Positions 34,405-43,211 of a stretch of 48,045 bases of DNA are shown piece by piece; position 1 is the first letter of the stretch, and each line of letters opens with the position of its first letter. Position numbers and translations under genes: made by a program. Below the pieces are notes generated by a model. The model ran no database searches, had not been told where the DNA came from, and was given only the letters and a program-made list of their open reading frames with translations. The DNA is from Myxococcales bacterium (lineage in GTDB: Bacteria; Lernaellota; Lernaellaia; Lernaellales; Lernaellaceae), in assembly GCA_012517325.1 (NCBI GenBank), contig JAAYVF010000003.1, positions 1 to 48,045 on the forward strand. Direction: 5' to 3'.

Positions 34405-34884
34405 GACGCTTTCTCCTTTCTACTCCAGATGAACGGCGTTCACGGCCGATAAACCCTTACGTCAATGTCGCGTTGCCTATTTTTATCGGGAGGGTAAAAA
34501 GAGTTTCTTTTTGGCGTTTCGCTTGCCGGTTATTGGGATTGCTTTTGCTTTGGAATATCCGCACCCAGACTGGGCACAATGTGAAACAATAGCAGCGATT
34601 GCGGGCTTGTACTCACCCTCGATGCTCGACATAACCGCTCCTCGTCCCAGTGGCGGCAAAGAATCATCCAGTTGTTTTCTTAATAAATCAGTCTCCCGGG
34701 AAACACAAGTACTTTATTGTATTCAATTCATTCGATCTGCCTGGGGCAATGCCATCAATCCGCAAACTCATGATTTGCGCCAGCCCAAGTTAACTCCGCA
34801 GCCCCTTGCAGGGCCCGGCATTCTTCATTAGTGTTCTGGACTTGAAGGTCGGAGAAATGATCCGGCCGGTTGGAGGAGTCGGAA
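34405..34884. other. AT-richer intergenic region with possible tiny ORF
   Basis: About 480 bp between divergent genes, visibly richer in A and T than the surroundings. It contains a possible 49-codon minus-strand ORF (34483-34632) and the ribosome binding site of the 34885 gene (GGAGGAG at 34872-34878). No clear promoter pair or structured RNA was recognised. Confidence 0.4.
34483..34632 (-). CDS. Possible 49-aa small protein (low confidence)
   Basis: A 49-codon frame on the minus strand begins at ATG 34632 with GAGGAGCGGTT directly upstream, a good ribosome binding site. It ends at TAA 34483-34485. The peptide starts MSSIEGEYKPAIAAIVSHCA and ends in a basic patch (KRNAKKKLFLPSR), with two Cys. 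Codon use (GGT, ATA, TTA, TCT) differs from the genome's GC-rich preference, so it is either a recent acquisition, a remnant or chance. Confidence 0.25.
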   Translation of the reverse strand: MSSIEGEYKPAIAAIVSHCAQSGCGYSKAKAIPITGKRNAKKKLFLPSR

Positions 34885-35922
34885 GTGAAGCGAATTTTCG
34901 CGCTGTTTTTCGCGCTTTGCCTGGCCTTGGGGATGGCCCTGGCGGCTTTTATCTCTTGCCAGGATATGGAAGAGGCCGATATTCCGCCGCCCGGAACCGA
35001 GACTGACGACGACAGCAGTGGCGGCGATACCTGGTCCTGCGACATCTCACCCCAGGGCACCGTCGATCTGGCTTATACCCCGGATTGCGGCACCCTGCCC
35101 GACTGGGCCACGGAATTTTCGATCACCGGCCTGCGCGGCACGGCAGCCGTCATGGCCGACGGCGAGCGCTATCGCCTCCGCGGCCATTACAATTTCCCGG
35201 ATAAACCGAAGGGGAAATTGGAGCCGTCGATCGAATGCCCCAGCGGCTCGAATTATCAGAAATGCAGCTATCCGTTCGACGAAAGCAGCGGCGATTTCGA
35301 GTTGCGCTGGCAGGTCGAAAACTGCCCCGATCTCAAGCACCCGACGACCATCACCATCAACCTTTACGACGAAAGCACCCGGCTCACGGTGCCGTTTTGC
35401 AACGTTTATCTCGGTGAACTCCCGGCCGCCGACGACGACTCCGCGTCCGACGACGACGACGGCTGGACTTGCGACATCCCCAACGACGGGTTGAGTCCCG
35501 TGCCGTACACCATCACCTGCACCGATCCGTACATCAATGGAAACGAGATTACCGTCGCCAGCCTGAACGGCACGGCGGACACCCTGGAAAAAGGCGCGCG
35601 CTTCGAGATTCAAGGCCAGTTGGACCTGACGACCATCAAGGCCGGCAAGGTCGAATTGACGATCGGCTGCCCGAACGGTTCAACCTACCGCAAATGCAGT
35701 TGGCCGTTCATCGAGCCGTCCGGCGATTTCACCCTGCGGCTGGAAGTGACCGACTGCGTGCCGCTGGATCACCCGAACGAAATCACCCTCAACATCTGGA
35801 ACGCCGCCGACACGGAAACCATGGCGTTTTGCCACATCCTCCTCGGCGAAACCGCCGATGACGACAGTGCCGACGACGACGCCACCATCACGCCAGCGGG
35901 AGTCGCGCCGAAGCAGCACTAG
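34885..35922 (+). CDS. Lipoprotein with tandemly duplicated Cys-rich domain
   Basis: 345-aa lipoprotein. The GTG at 34885 follows GGAGGAG by 6 nt and starts a signal peptide with lipobox FISC (Cys25); the upstream TTG at 34870 is rejected. After a short acidic linker come two homologous domains of about 125 residues (about 49-180 and about 193-330). Both begin W(S/T)CDI and share the pattern (S/N)GS-Y-KCS(Y/W)PF followed by SGDF-LR-(Q/E)V--C and end with FC---LGE. An Asp-rich linker (DDDSASDDDD) separates them and another acidic stretch follows. The even Cys pattern suggests disulphide-stabilised beta-sandwiches. Function unknown. Confidence 0.75.
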   Translation: MKRIFALFFALCLALGMALAAFISCQDMEEADIPPPGTETDDDSSGGDTWSCDISPQGTVDLAYTPDCGTLPDWATEFSITGLRGTAAVMADGERYRLRGHYNFPDKPKGKLEPSIECPSGSNYQKCSYPFDESSGDFELRWQVENCPDLKHPTTITINLYDESTRLTVPFCNVYLGELPAADDDSASDDDDGWTCDIPNDGLSPVPYTITCTDPYINGNEITVASLNGTADTLEKGARFEIQGQLDLTTIKAGKVELTIGCPNGSTYRKCSWPFIEPSGDFTLRLEVTDCVPLDHPNEITLNIWNAADTETMAFCHILLGETADDDSADDDATITPAGVAPKQH

Positions 35923-35932
35923 GACCAGCATC

Positions 35933-36553
35933 ATGACCAAGGCCGAACGCTTTCACATCCACCCGGAAAATCCGCAACAACGATTGATCGACAAGGTCGT
36001 GGAGGTGCTCAAGCGCGGCGGGCTCATCGCCCACCCCACCGATACCACCTACGCCCTGGGCGTGGCGCTCGACAACAAGCAGGGCATCGAAACGCTGTAT
36101 CGCATCAAGGGCAAGGATCTGAAGCGGCCGCTGTCGATTTTGTGCTGCGATCTGTCGAACGTTTCGGAATACGCGCAGGTGGACGACGTGGCCTATCGCC
36201 TGCTGCGGCGCCTGCTGCCCGGCCCGTACACGATGATCCTGCCCGCCACCAAGGCGGCGCCGCGCATCGCGCAGACCCCCCGCAAGGAAGTCGGCTTGCG
36301 CGTGCCCGCCGACAACATCCTGCGGGCGATCGGCGAAAAGCTGGGGATGCCGCTGGTCAGCACGAGTTGCTCGGTGGCCGACGGCGAACTGCTGGCCGAC
36401 CCCGACGACATCATGCGGTACTACGGCCATCAGCTCGACATCGTGATCGACGCGGGCTTCATCTACCCCGAGCCCAGCACGATCCTCTCGTTCATGAGCG
36501 GCCGCCCCGAACTCATCCGCCAGGGAAAAGGGCCGATCCAGGACGAACTCTAG
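35933..36553 (+). CDS. Sua5/YciO/YrdC-family protein (threonylcarbamoyl-AMP synthase-like)
   Basis: 206-aa protein from the ATG at 35933 (GGA upstream), 10 bp after the lipoprotein stop. It shows the YrdC fold motifs GGLIAHPTDTTYALGV, IKGKDLKRPLSIL, LLPGPYTMILPATK and VGLRVPADN, then PLVSTSCSVADGE. These bind RNA/ATP and carbamoyl-AMP-type intermediates in t6A synthesis. Length and the missing C-terminal Sua5 domain place it with YciO/YrdC-type stand-alone proteins, where YciO activity is weaker. The 3' end overlaps the convergent plsC-like gene by 4 nt (CTAG). Confidence 0.85.
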   Translation: MTKAERFHIHPENPQQRLIDKVVEVLKRGGLIAHPTDTTYALGVALDNKQGIETLYRIKGKDLKRPLSILCCDLSNVSEYAQVDDVAYRLLRRLLPGPYTMILPATKAAPRIAQTPRKEVGLRVPADNILRAIGEKLGMPLVSTSCSVADGELLADPDDIMRYYGHQLDIVIDAGFIYPEPSTILSFMSGRPELIRQGKGPIQDEL

Positions 36554-37263
36554 TCGCCGCTGCCCGCCGCCAGATCATCCCACAGAATTTTTCGCACCCG
36601 CGCGCGCAATTCGTCGGGCGTCAGGCCGGCGGGCGAAAATGGCGGATGAAAGCGGACCCGCGCCTCGCCGGGCGTGAAGCGCAGCCGTTTGGGCGGCAGA
36701 ATCCGGCGCGTGCCCTCGATGCTCACCGGCAGGATCGGCAAGCCGGATTCGACGGCGATGACGAACGCGCCCAGCTTGAAATCGCCGAGCGTGCCGGCGC
36801 GTTGGCGAATTCCCTCCGGGAAAACGCACAAGCTGCGGCCGGCGGCTCGCAAGCGTTCGAGGTGCGGCCGGATTTTTTCCAATTGGCCGCCGGCGCGTTC
36901 GCGCTCGACGGGAATGTGGCCGGTCAGACGCATCGCCCAGCCGAATACCGGGATTTTGAACAAAACGACCTTGGCCAGCATCCGCAACGGCACCGGGCAG
37001 GTCAGGTAGAGCGCGACCGTATCCAGATGGCTGCGATGATTGGCCACCACCACGTAATTTTGCCGCGCGTCGACGTTGTCCAGGCCGCTCGCCGCGACGC
37101 GCATCCCGCCGGCGCTCGCCACCGCGCGGCACCAGCGGCGGGTCACGCGGTCGATCACCGGCCCGGTGAATCCCAGCAACGCCGCCAGCAACGCCAGATC
37201 GCCCCAGACCAGGGTCGCCCAAATGATCCGCGCCAGAGCGAAAGTGTTGCGGCAGGCGTTCAT
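36550..37263 (-). CDS. 1-acyl-sn-glycerol-3-phosphate acyltransferase (PlsC-like)
   Basis: 237-aa membrane-associated acyltransferase. The ATG at 37263 is 4 bp after the RlmD-like stop. A hydrophobic N-terminal helix (about 13-35) is followed by the catalytic NHRSHLD (HX4D), the glycerol-phosphate-binding VFPEGIRQRAG (FPEG motif) and ILPVSIEGTRR. This set is diagnostic for PlsC, which makes phosphatidic acid from lysophosphatidic acid. It could instead acylate another lipid. It is probably co-transcribed with the rRNA methyltransferase gene. Confidence 0.88.
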   Translation of the reverse strand: MNACRNTFALARIIWATLVWGDLALLAALLGFTGPVIDRVTRRWCRAVASAGGMRVAASGLDNVDARQNYVVVANHRSHLDTVALYLTCPVPLRMLAKVVLFKIPVFGWAMRLTGHIPVERERAGGQLEKIRPHLERLRAAGRSLCVFPEGIRQRAGTLGDFKLGAFVIAVESGLPILPVSIEGTRRILPPKRLRFTPGEARVRFHPPFSPAGLTPDELRARVRKILWDDLAAGSGD

Positions 37264-37267
37264 CGGC

Positions 37268-38548
37268 TCAACGCTCCAGAATGGCGCAGGTTTCCAGGTG
37301 GAAGGTCTGGGGAAACATGTCGAAGGCGCGAACAATCCGCAGGGCGTAGCCGAATTTGGCCAGCGCCTCGAGGTCGGCGACGAGCGTCAGCGGCTCGCAG
37401 GAAACATAAGCGATCCGCGCGGGGCGCAAGGTGCCGAGCAACCGGACGCCCTCTTCCCCGATGCCGTCGCGCGGCGGATCGAGCAGCACCAGTTCGTATT
37501 TGCGGCGCTGAACGACCAGTTGGCGCAGGGTCGCGATCACCTCGCCGGCGATGAATTGGGCATTGCTCGCCCCCGCCGCTTCGATATTGCGCCGGCCGAA
37601 TTCCGCCCCGCGCGGCCACTCGACCGCCGTCACCTCGCCGGCCGCCCGCGCCAGCGGCACGGTGAAGTTGCCGATACCGGCGTACAGTTCGAGAACCCGG
37701 TCGTTTTTGCCGGGCGCGAGTTCGCCGAGCGCGAAAGCGATCAGCTTCTCGTTCACTTCCGGATTGACCTGGGTGAAACAATCGGGCGCGAAGAGCCGTT
37801 CCTCGCCGCCGACGCGCCACCGGCAAACGGCGTTCGCGGCCACCGCGAAACGATCGCCTTGCCATTCGAACCAATCGCGCGGCGAATTGATTTCCAGCGG
37901 ATCGTAAAACGGATGCAGAAAAAGCCGGCCGGTCGCCGGATCGAGGACGCCCTTGATCTTGAGCGGATAGGTCGAACCGACGTGAAGCGGCATCGCCTGC
38001 CGATAAGCCGCCGCCGCTGCGAACAACTTTTCCTCCAGCGGCTGGCGCATCAGGTGGCAGGACCGCAAGGGCACGACCGCGTTGCTGCGCCGTCGCTGCA
38101 TGCCGAACGAGCCGTCCGCGCCCAGCGTCAGCACGCTCCGCATGCGGTAACGGCATTCCAATGGCGACGCTTCGGGAGGCGCAAGTTTTTCGTGCGGCAG
38201 CCCGCGGCGGCGGAGAATGTACCGGAGGATTTCCTGTTTGGCGGCCAATTGAGCCGGATAATCCAGGTGCATCAACTGGCAACCGCCGCATTCGGCGTAA
38301 TGCGGACACGGCGGCAAAACGCGCGCCGGCCCGGCGGCCAGCAATTCGGTCAGATCGGCTTCGACATAACGCTTCCGGGCCTGAATCACGACGGCGCGGA
38401 CCCGGTCGCCCGGCGCGGTCGCCTCGACGAAAAAGGCGATCTGGTCGTAGCGCGGCCGCACCGCCGAACCTTTTCCCTTGCCGTTTGGGGCCACGGTCTC
38501 GATCAGAATTTCCACGGTTTCGCCGACCGCGGGCAACGGCAGGGGCAT
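37268..38548 (-). CDS. RlmD/RumA-like 23S rRNA (uracil-5-)-methyltransferase
   Basis: 426-aa TrmA/RlmD-family enzyme. Order: N-terminal TRAM-like domain (about 5-60), Fe-S cysteines (PPCPHYAECGGCQL and a later RSCHL), then the SAM-binding VLELYAGIGNFTVPLA, LLDPPRDG and the nucleophile region YVSCEPLTL. In characterised members the last motif reads SCNP; here Asn is replaced by Glu next to the catalytic Cys. GGAGAAG lies before the ATG at 38548. It methylates a uridine at C5 in 23S rRNA, but which position (1939 or 747) cannot be told. Confidence 0.88.
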   Translation of the reverse strand: MPLPLPAVGETVEILIETVAPNGKGKGSAVRPRYDQIAFFVEATAPGDRVRAVVIQARKRYVEADLTELLAAGPARVLPPCPHYAECGGCQLMHLDYPAQLAAKQEILRYILRRRGLPHEKLAPPEASPLECRYRMRSVLTLGADGSFGMQRRRSNAVVPLRSCHLMRQPLEEKLFAAAAAYRQAMPLHVGSTYPLKIKGVLDPATGRLFLHPFYDPLEINSPRDWFEWQGDRFAVAANAVCRWRVGGEERLFAPDCFTQVNPEVNEKLIAFALGELAPGKNDRVLELYAGIGNFTVPLARAAGEVTAVEWPRGAEFGRRNIEAAGASNAQFIAGEVIATLRQLVVQRRKYELVLLDPPRDGIGEEGVRLLGTLRPARIAYVSCEPLTLVADLEALAKFGYALRIVRAFDMFPQTFHLETCAILER

Positions 38549-38640
38549 CGCCTTCTCCTTTCGGCGGCCATTCTAGAAACCGCTTTTCCGGCCCGCAAGC
38601 GTACTTGTCCGAAAACGCGGGCGACGCTAGGCTGGAGACC

Positions 38641-39942
38641 ATGTTGCGCCAAATGATCGCCCTTGTTTTGCTAGTGGCCGTCGCCTTGATGGCGAGTGGC
38701 TGCTTCGACGTCGACACCGAGGTGAAGGTGCTGCCCGACGGCAGCGGCTTCGTCACCGTGTGGGTGCGCATGACGACGCGCCTGGCGGCCATCGGCACGG
38801 CGGCCCGCGGCTCCAGCCTGGCGGCGGAAAAGGTCGCCCTCCTGCGCCGCCTAGACGAGATTTTTTACGAGCGGGAAGGCGTCCGGCTGGTGGATCGCAA
38901 CATCGTCGAGGAGGCCGATTCGCAGGTGTTGCGCTATCGATATTCGTTCGACGACGCCGCGGCCTTGAACCGTTTCTGGGCCGACGCCGAAAACGCCAAA
39001 CAGGACGTGACCATCAGCGGCGCCAAGTTGGATCTGGTGCGGACCGGCGCCGACTGCGGCGCCTCGTTCGACGCCACGGTGTCTTTCACGCCTCGTCCGC
39101 TGGAGCAGATTCTCGAGATCGGGACCGCCGTCTTCGGCAAACAGGCGCCCGAGACCAAAACGCAACTGGCGGAGGAATATTACAAAGGTCGCTTCCGGTT
39201 GCGCCTCGTTCTGCCCGGGCAGACCGCCGGGGCCGACGCCGATCAGGTCGATACCGCCGGCCGGCCGATCTGGCAGAAAAGCCTCTATGACCTGCTGCGT
39301 AACGGCCTGGTCGCCAAAGCCGCCTCGCGGCTCGATTGCGACGGCAACACCGCCCGCCCCGCCGCGCACGACGAAAGCTTTCCGGCGCCCGCCGAAACGA
39401 TTTCCGACGGCCCGCGGCCGACCATGGCCGAGGTGCTCGAAGCGCTCAACGGCCTGGGCGATCTGGTGACGATGGAAATCCGGGCCGACGTCGATAAGAA
39501 AAGCAGCCTGCGTCTGACCTACCGGATCGACAGCCGGGTCGATCAGCCGGTGCAGAATCTTCTGCTGGCCATGCTCGCGCCCCTGTCGACCCTGGCCGAG
39601 GATTGGGAGTGGCAAAGCAGTCGCGACAAGGACGGTTTCCTGCGCCTGACGCTGCGCACGAAAAAGCCGCTGCGGTTGGATCAAACCGGCAGTGGTTTTC
39701 TGTTCGCCGGGCGCGACGGCAATCACTTCACCTTCCGCCTGAAACTGCCGCCGCTGGTGCTGGCCCGCGCCGCGCGCGGCCCCGACGATCCGGGGCCGGT
39801 CATGGTCAAGGTCCGCGTGAAAATGCCGCGCCGGATCGCCCAAGCCAACGCGACCTTCGTGGAAGGCCAATCCGCCCGCTGGGTCCTCACCCAACGCGAT
39901 CTGGTCGAACCGGTGGTGCTGGAAGCGATCAGCGAACCCTGA
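38641..39942 (+). CDS. Lipoprotein of unknown function
   Basis: 433-aa lipoprotein. The ATG at 38641 follows GGAGA and opens a signal peptide with lipobox MASGC (Cys21). The mature N-terminus reads CFDVDTEVKVLPDGSGFVTV, a start shared by many small bacterial lipoproteins of the LppM-like type (VDT--V-ADGSG). Further regions are alpha/beta with no catalytic motif, including a Thr/Leu-rich C-terminal beta segment (FLRLTLRTKKPLRL). No transmembrane helix beyond the signal is evident. It is monocistronic, converging on the methyltransferase gene with a 7-bp gap. Confidence 0.7.
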   Translation: MLRQMIALVLLVAVALMASGCFDVDTEVKVLPDGSGFVTVWVRMTTRLAAIGTAARGSSLAAEKVALLRRLDEIFYEREGVRLVDRNIVEEADSQVLRYRYSFDDAAALNRFWADAENAKQDVTISGAKLDLVRTGADCGASFDATVSFTPRPLEQILEIGTAVFGKQAPETKTQLAEEYYKGRFRLRLVLPGQTAGADADQVDTAGRPIWQKSLYDLLRNGLVAKAASRLDCDGNTARPAAHDESFPAPAETISDGPRPTMAEVLEALNGLGDLVTMEIRADVDKKSSLRLTYRIDSRVDQPVQNLLLAMLAPLSTLAEDWEWQSSRDKDGFLRLTLRTKKPLRLDQTGSGFLFAGRDGNHFTFRLKLPPLVLARAARGPDDPGPVMVKVRVKMPRRIAQANATFVEGQSARWVLTQRDLVEPVVLEAISEP

Positions 39943-39949
39943 CCCGTGC

Positions 39950-40723
39950 CTACAGTGACCGCCGTTCGCCCCCGGCCAACTGCGCCGCCGTGTGGATGAC
40001 CGTCTGCAACGCCATGTCGGTCGGATCCAGAATCATCGCGCCGACGCCGTGGGCCACGGCCATGGCCGCGAAAACGCGATTGACGGTACGCCGTTTCACC
40101 ATGCCGTAGGAAATATTCGACAACCCGATCACCGTTTCGGCCGCCGGAAAGTGACGGCGCAGCGAGGCGATCGTTTCCAGGGTCACCGCGGCGCCCTCCG
40201 GGTTCGCGGTCAGCGGCTGAACAATGGCATCGAAGTACAAGCGATCCGGCGGTAATCCGGCGTCGGCGGCCCGGCGATAAATCTGTTCGCACATTTCGAG
40301 CCGGCGGCACACGTTGGGCGGCACGCCTTGATCGTCCATCGCCAGGGCGATCACCCCGGCGTTATGGGCCATCGCCAGATCCAGCATGGCTTCCAGCCGG
40401 GCCGGCGCGGCGGTAAGGGAATTGAGCAGCAAGCGTCGCCGGCCCGCCAGGTGAGCGGCGGCGCGGCGAAGGATTTCCGGATCGGGACAATCGAGACAGA
40501 GCGGCTGTTGGCCGGCAATCAACGCGCGGTCGATCAGCCACTTCAGGTCGTCGGCCACCCGGCGGCCCGGCTCGTTGCCGCAACCCGCGTGCAGATCGAG
40601 ATAGTGGCAGCCGGCCCGCGTCTGGCGGTCGATCAAGTCGTCGATGAAAGAGGCGTCGCGCTCCGCGACCGCCCACTGGACGGCCTGAATGCCGACATTG
40701 ATTTTTTCGCCGATCAGGATCAT
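39950..40723 (-). CDS. Methyltetrahydrofolate methyltransferase-like (pterin-binding) protein
   Basis: 257-aa DHPS-like TIM barrel. The start MILIGEKINVGIQAVQWAV at 40723 matches AcsE/MeTr-type methyltransferases, whose GE-IN motif begins the barrel. Further features are LDLHAGCGNEPGRR, PLCLDCPDPEILRRA, LLLNSLTAAPARL, a pterin-site-like GLSNISYGM and late ILDPTD. Such enzymes move the methyl group of methyl-H4folate to a corrinoid protein in the Wood-Ljungdahl pathway or in demethylation. No corrinoid protein or CO dehydrogenase gene is next to it, so the partner is unknown. Divergent from the DUF169-like gene. Confidence 0.82.
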   Translation of the reverse strand: MILIGEKINVGIQAVQWAVAERDASFIDDLIDRQTRAGCHYLDLHAGCGNEPGRRVADDLKWLIDRALIAGQQPLCLDCPDPEILRRAAAHLAGRRRLLLNSLTAAPARLEAMLDLAMAHNAGVIALAMDDQGVPPNVCRRLEMCEQIYRRAADAGLPPDRLYFDAIVQPLTANPEGAAVTLETIASLRRHFPAAETVIGLSNISYGMVKRRTVNRVFAAMAVAHGVGAMILDPTDMALQTVIHTAAQLAGGERRSL

Positions 40724-40828
40724 CGCCGCCTTCCCGACGCGCAACCTTCGCTGGTGGTGATATCTGATTTATCGTCCATTTTCGGGGGCCGCTTTATAGC
40801 GGAGGCAATTTTTGTTATTTTTATCGCC

Positions 40829-41605
40829 ATGAAACACACCGATGATCTCCATCAACTGCCGTTGCCGCCGCTGGGTGTGACGATTTTCCGTCACAAACCA
40901 CAATGGGCGGGCGAAATCGCCGATTTCGCGGGCCTTAGTTTTTGCCGGGCCGTGGCCGAAGCGACCGCCGGAGCGGAGCTTTGGGTCGACGGCGGTTCGA
41001 TTCACGTCTGCCAGTGGTCGCCCGTCGGCCTGGGCTTGCGCGAGCCGGTCGCCCAATTCCAAAAAGATCTGTCCCCGCGCCTGCCGTTCGGCATCGCCGG
41101 ATTCCGCCTGGCGCCGCTGGATCGCCAGCGCGCCGGAGTAACGCCGGACGTGGTTCTGGTGCGCGGGCCGGCGACGATCATCCGGGTCATGGCGGAAAAA
41201 GCCGGGTGGGACCGGGCGGCCTGGGAATTCGCCGCCGAGGACAATCTGGCTCGCAGCGCGCTTTTTCCGATGAAATCGCAGCGGGACGGCAAGGGACCGT
41301 TTTTTCTGAAATCGGTCAATCGTGTTTTGGGTTCGCTGGATAAGGTGCCCGGTTGGGAAGCCTGCACGGCATTCGCCTTCCGGAATCGCGGCATCTCGGC
41401 GGGCTTCGAAGCGATCATCAAGCGGTATTTATCGAGCATGTCGGTCTGCCGCAATTCGGTGGTCATCCCCTATTTAACCGGCAAATTCAACATTTCCTAT
41501 TTTTGCGCCGGCGGCATTTCCTGGGGCGGCAATTACCCGTTCCACGTCACTTCCGGCTGGCCTTCCGCACTGTGGCCGGAGGTGTCCTCAATCCTTTCCT
41601 GGTGA
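40829..41605 (+). CDS. DUF169-like protein
   Basis: 258-aa soluble protein. The start ATG at 40829 lacks a good ribosome binding site (GGAGG is about 25 nt upstream), so a different start is possible. The pattern PPLGVTIF, FCRAVAEATAGAELW, PDVVLVRGPATIIRVM, SVCRNSVVIPYLTGKFNISYF and final GGISWGGNYPFHVTSGWP matches DUF169 proteins (COG2043), which often sit near C1 or corrinoid genes. Conserved Cys residues (about 39, 61, 209 and 228) may bind a metal. Function unknown. It shares a 105-bp divergent gap with the methyltransferase gene, and its 3' end overlaps deoC by 18 nt. Confidence 0.6.
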   Translation: MKHTDDLHQLPLPPLGVTIFRHKPQWAGEIADFAGLSFCRAVAEATAGAELWVDGGSIHVCQWSPVGLGLREPVAQFQKDLSPRLPFGIAGFRLAPLDRQRAGVTPDVVLVRGPATIIRVMAEKAGWDRAAWEFAAEDNLARSALFPMKSQRDGKGPFFLKSVNRVLGSLDKVPGWEACTAFAFRNRGISAGFEAIIKRYLSSMSVCRNSVVIPYLTGKFNISYFCAGGISWGGNYPFHVTSGWPSALWPEVSSILSW

Positions 41606-42346
41606 AACCGGTTTCAATAACGAGCTTTCACCGAGGCGGATTTTCAGCGGGTCGAGCGCCCCGCCCGGCGCACCCGTCGCCGCCTCCAGAAGTTCGCCCA
41701 GATTGTTCGCGGTAACCCCGCCGGAAATCTTGATGCCGCCCGCGAACGATTCGCGCATCAGGCGCAGGGCGTGAACCGTCGCGCCGCCGCGGCCGAAACC
41801 GGTGCTGGTTTTGACGAAGTCGGCGCCGGCCTCGCCGCACAGCCGGCAGGCCCGGCGGATTTCGTCGTCGGTCAATTCGCAAACCTCGAGGATCACCTTC
41901 AGCCGGGCGCGATAACCGGCGGTCGCCGCGCGCAGCGCCGTCAGATCATTCGCGACGCTTCGCTCGTCGCCGTTTTTCAAATCGCGCCACCGCAAGACGG
42001 TGTCGATCTCCGTCGCCCCATGGTCGAGCGCCCAACGCGTTTCCTGCAACTTGAGCGCCGACGGATTCCGGTCGCCGAGCGGAAAACCGACCGTGGCCGC
42101 GACTTGGATCGCCAAGCGATTCTCCGCGGCCAGACGGCGGATCGTTGGTTCGACTTCGTCGTGCCGGACGCAAATCGCGTAAGGCGGCGCGGGCAAAGTG
42201 AAGGTCTGCCGCAGAAAATCGTCCCAAGCGGTTTCGTAGGCCGCCAGCGGATCGGCGGCCTGCCCGCGAAAGGCTTCCGGCCGCGCCAGAAACGTATGAT
42301 CGCAGATGCACGCCACGTCGGCGGGGGTCAAGGCGCGATAATCCAC
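41588..42346 (-). CDS. deoC: Deoxyribose-phosphate aldolase
   Basis: 252 aa from the GTG at 42346 (AAGGGA upstream); a TTG at 42403 would add 19 residues. DeoC converts 2-deoxyribose-5-phosphate to acetaldehyde and glyceraldehyde-3-phosphate. Visible motifs: start ICDHTFL, VGFPLG, the Asp of GATEIDTVL, Schiff-base Lys in ADFVKTSTGFGRGGAT and the second Lys in IKISGGV. The terminal phosphate-binding residues are present. The gene overlaps the DUF169-like gene tail-to-tail by 18 nt. Confidence 0.92.
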   Translation of the reverse strand: MDYRALTPADVACICDHTFLARPEAFRGQAADPLAAYETAWDDFLRQTFTLPAPPYAICVRHDEVEPTIRRLAAENRLAIQVAATVGFPLGDRNPSALKLQETRWALDHGATEIDTVLRWRDLKNGDERSVANDLTALRAATAGYRARLKVILEVCELTDDEIRRACRLCGEAGADFVKTSTGFGRGGATVHALRLMRESFAGGIKISGGVTANNLGELLEAATGAPGGALDPLKIRLGESSLLKPVSPGKD

Positions 42347-42431
42347 TTTTGTTCCCTTACCCGCGGCAATGCCGCAACCGGCGCCGCAAAAACGAACCGA
42401 CAACGAATCCGTTCTTGCGGAAACGGGCGAA

Positions 42432-43028
42432 TCAATCCTTTTTCTCGGTCGCCACTTGCAGCTTGAACAAGTAATTCAGAGAACGCGTGTCGTTTTCGCC
42501 GTCACATCGGACGCAAGCTTGAAATTCAAGGTTCCAATCGGTCAGGTATGGTTTGAGAAATACCTGCGCATCGCCGAGCGTGGCCAGGTTATGCCACCAA
42601 TCGGCTTCGGACGCATCGATGGTCGGCCAGTCCAGTTCCACTTCGCCGTCCGCGTCGGCCAGATAAGCCGTGCAATTAAATCCGCCCGTCTCGACCGGCG
42701 TCCAGGCGGCGTCACTGTAGGCTTGAAAAACCGTCCAGAGCCAGATCTGTTCGAAGTCTTCCGGTCCGGCGTCGGCTCCCAGTTTGTCCAGTTCGTTGAC
42801 AATGGACGTGGTCACGCAGGCGGGCTGCCCGCCGTCCGCCGGGTAGTCCACAACGATCGGGTCCAATTCCAGGTAGGCGATTCCATCGATGAAAAATTCG
42901 TCGAGCACCGATTCGACCACGTCCTCGGCCGCATCCTCCACCTCATCCTCGAAACAACTGCAACCCGGCGCCAGAACAACGGCACTCGCGGCCATGAGAA
43001 AACAGAACATCCATAAATAATTATTCAT
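42432..43028 (-). CDS. Small lipoprotein of unknown function
   Basis: 198-aa lipoprotein from the ATG at 43028, which has AGGAGGG 6 nt upstream and a good promoter. The signal peptide ends LAPGC (Cys23); the following CSCFEDEVEDAAEDVVES is acidic. The mature part has several Cys (ACVTTS, FNCTAYL, ACVRCDG) and is rich in Trp and acidic residues. No family is recognised. The longer upstream frame reaching 43202 is only open reading frame without a better start. Confidence 0.75.
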   Translation of the reverse strand: MNNYLWMFCFLMAASAVVLAPGCSCFEDEVEDAAEDVVESVLDEFFIDGIAYLELDPIVVDYPADGGQPACVTTSIVNELDKLGADAGPEDFEQIWLWTVFQAYSDAAWTPVETGGFNCTAYLADADGEVELDWPTIDASEADWWHNLATLGDAQVFLKPYLTDWNLEFQACVRCDGENDTRSLNYLFKLQVATEKKD

Positions 43029-43118
43029 TCGCGCCCTCCTACTCGTGAAAACACCGTTCTGCCGATTGGCGGCGGAAACCATCGCGATCCGGTTGCAAAT
43101 TCGAGGATGTACGAAAAA

Positions 43119-43147
43119 ATAACACCAGTTTGGCCAAATAAAGTCAA
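43119..43147 (-). promoter_or_regulatory. Sigma-70 promoter of the 43028 lipoprotein gene
   Basis: On the minus strand TTGACT (43147-43142, 5 of 6 matches) is followed, after a 17-bp spacer, by TGTTAT (43124-43119, 4 of 6). The predicted start is about 85 nt before the ATG at 43028. Confidence 0.55.
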
Positions 43148-43211
43148 CTGGAATCGGGCGCCAAGCGGGCCGGGAACGGCGCGCTTCACCCATGAAACCC
43201 AAAAATGCGGG

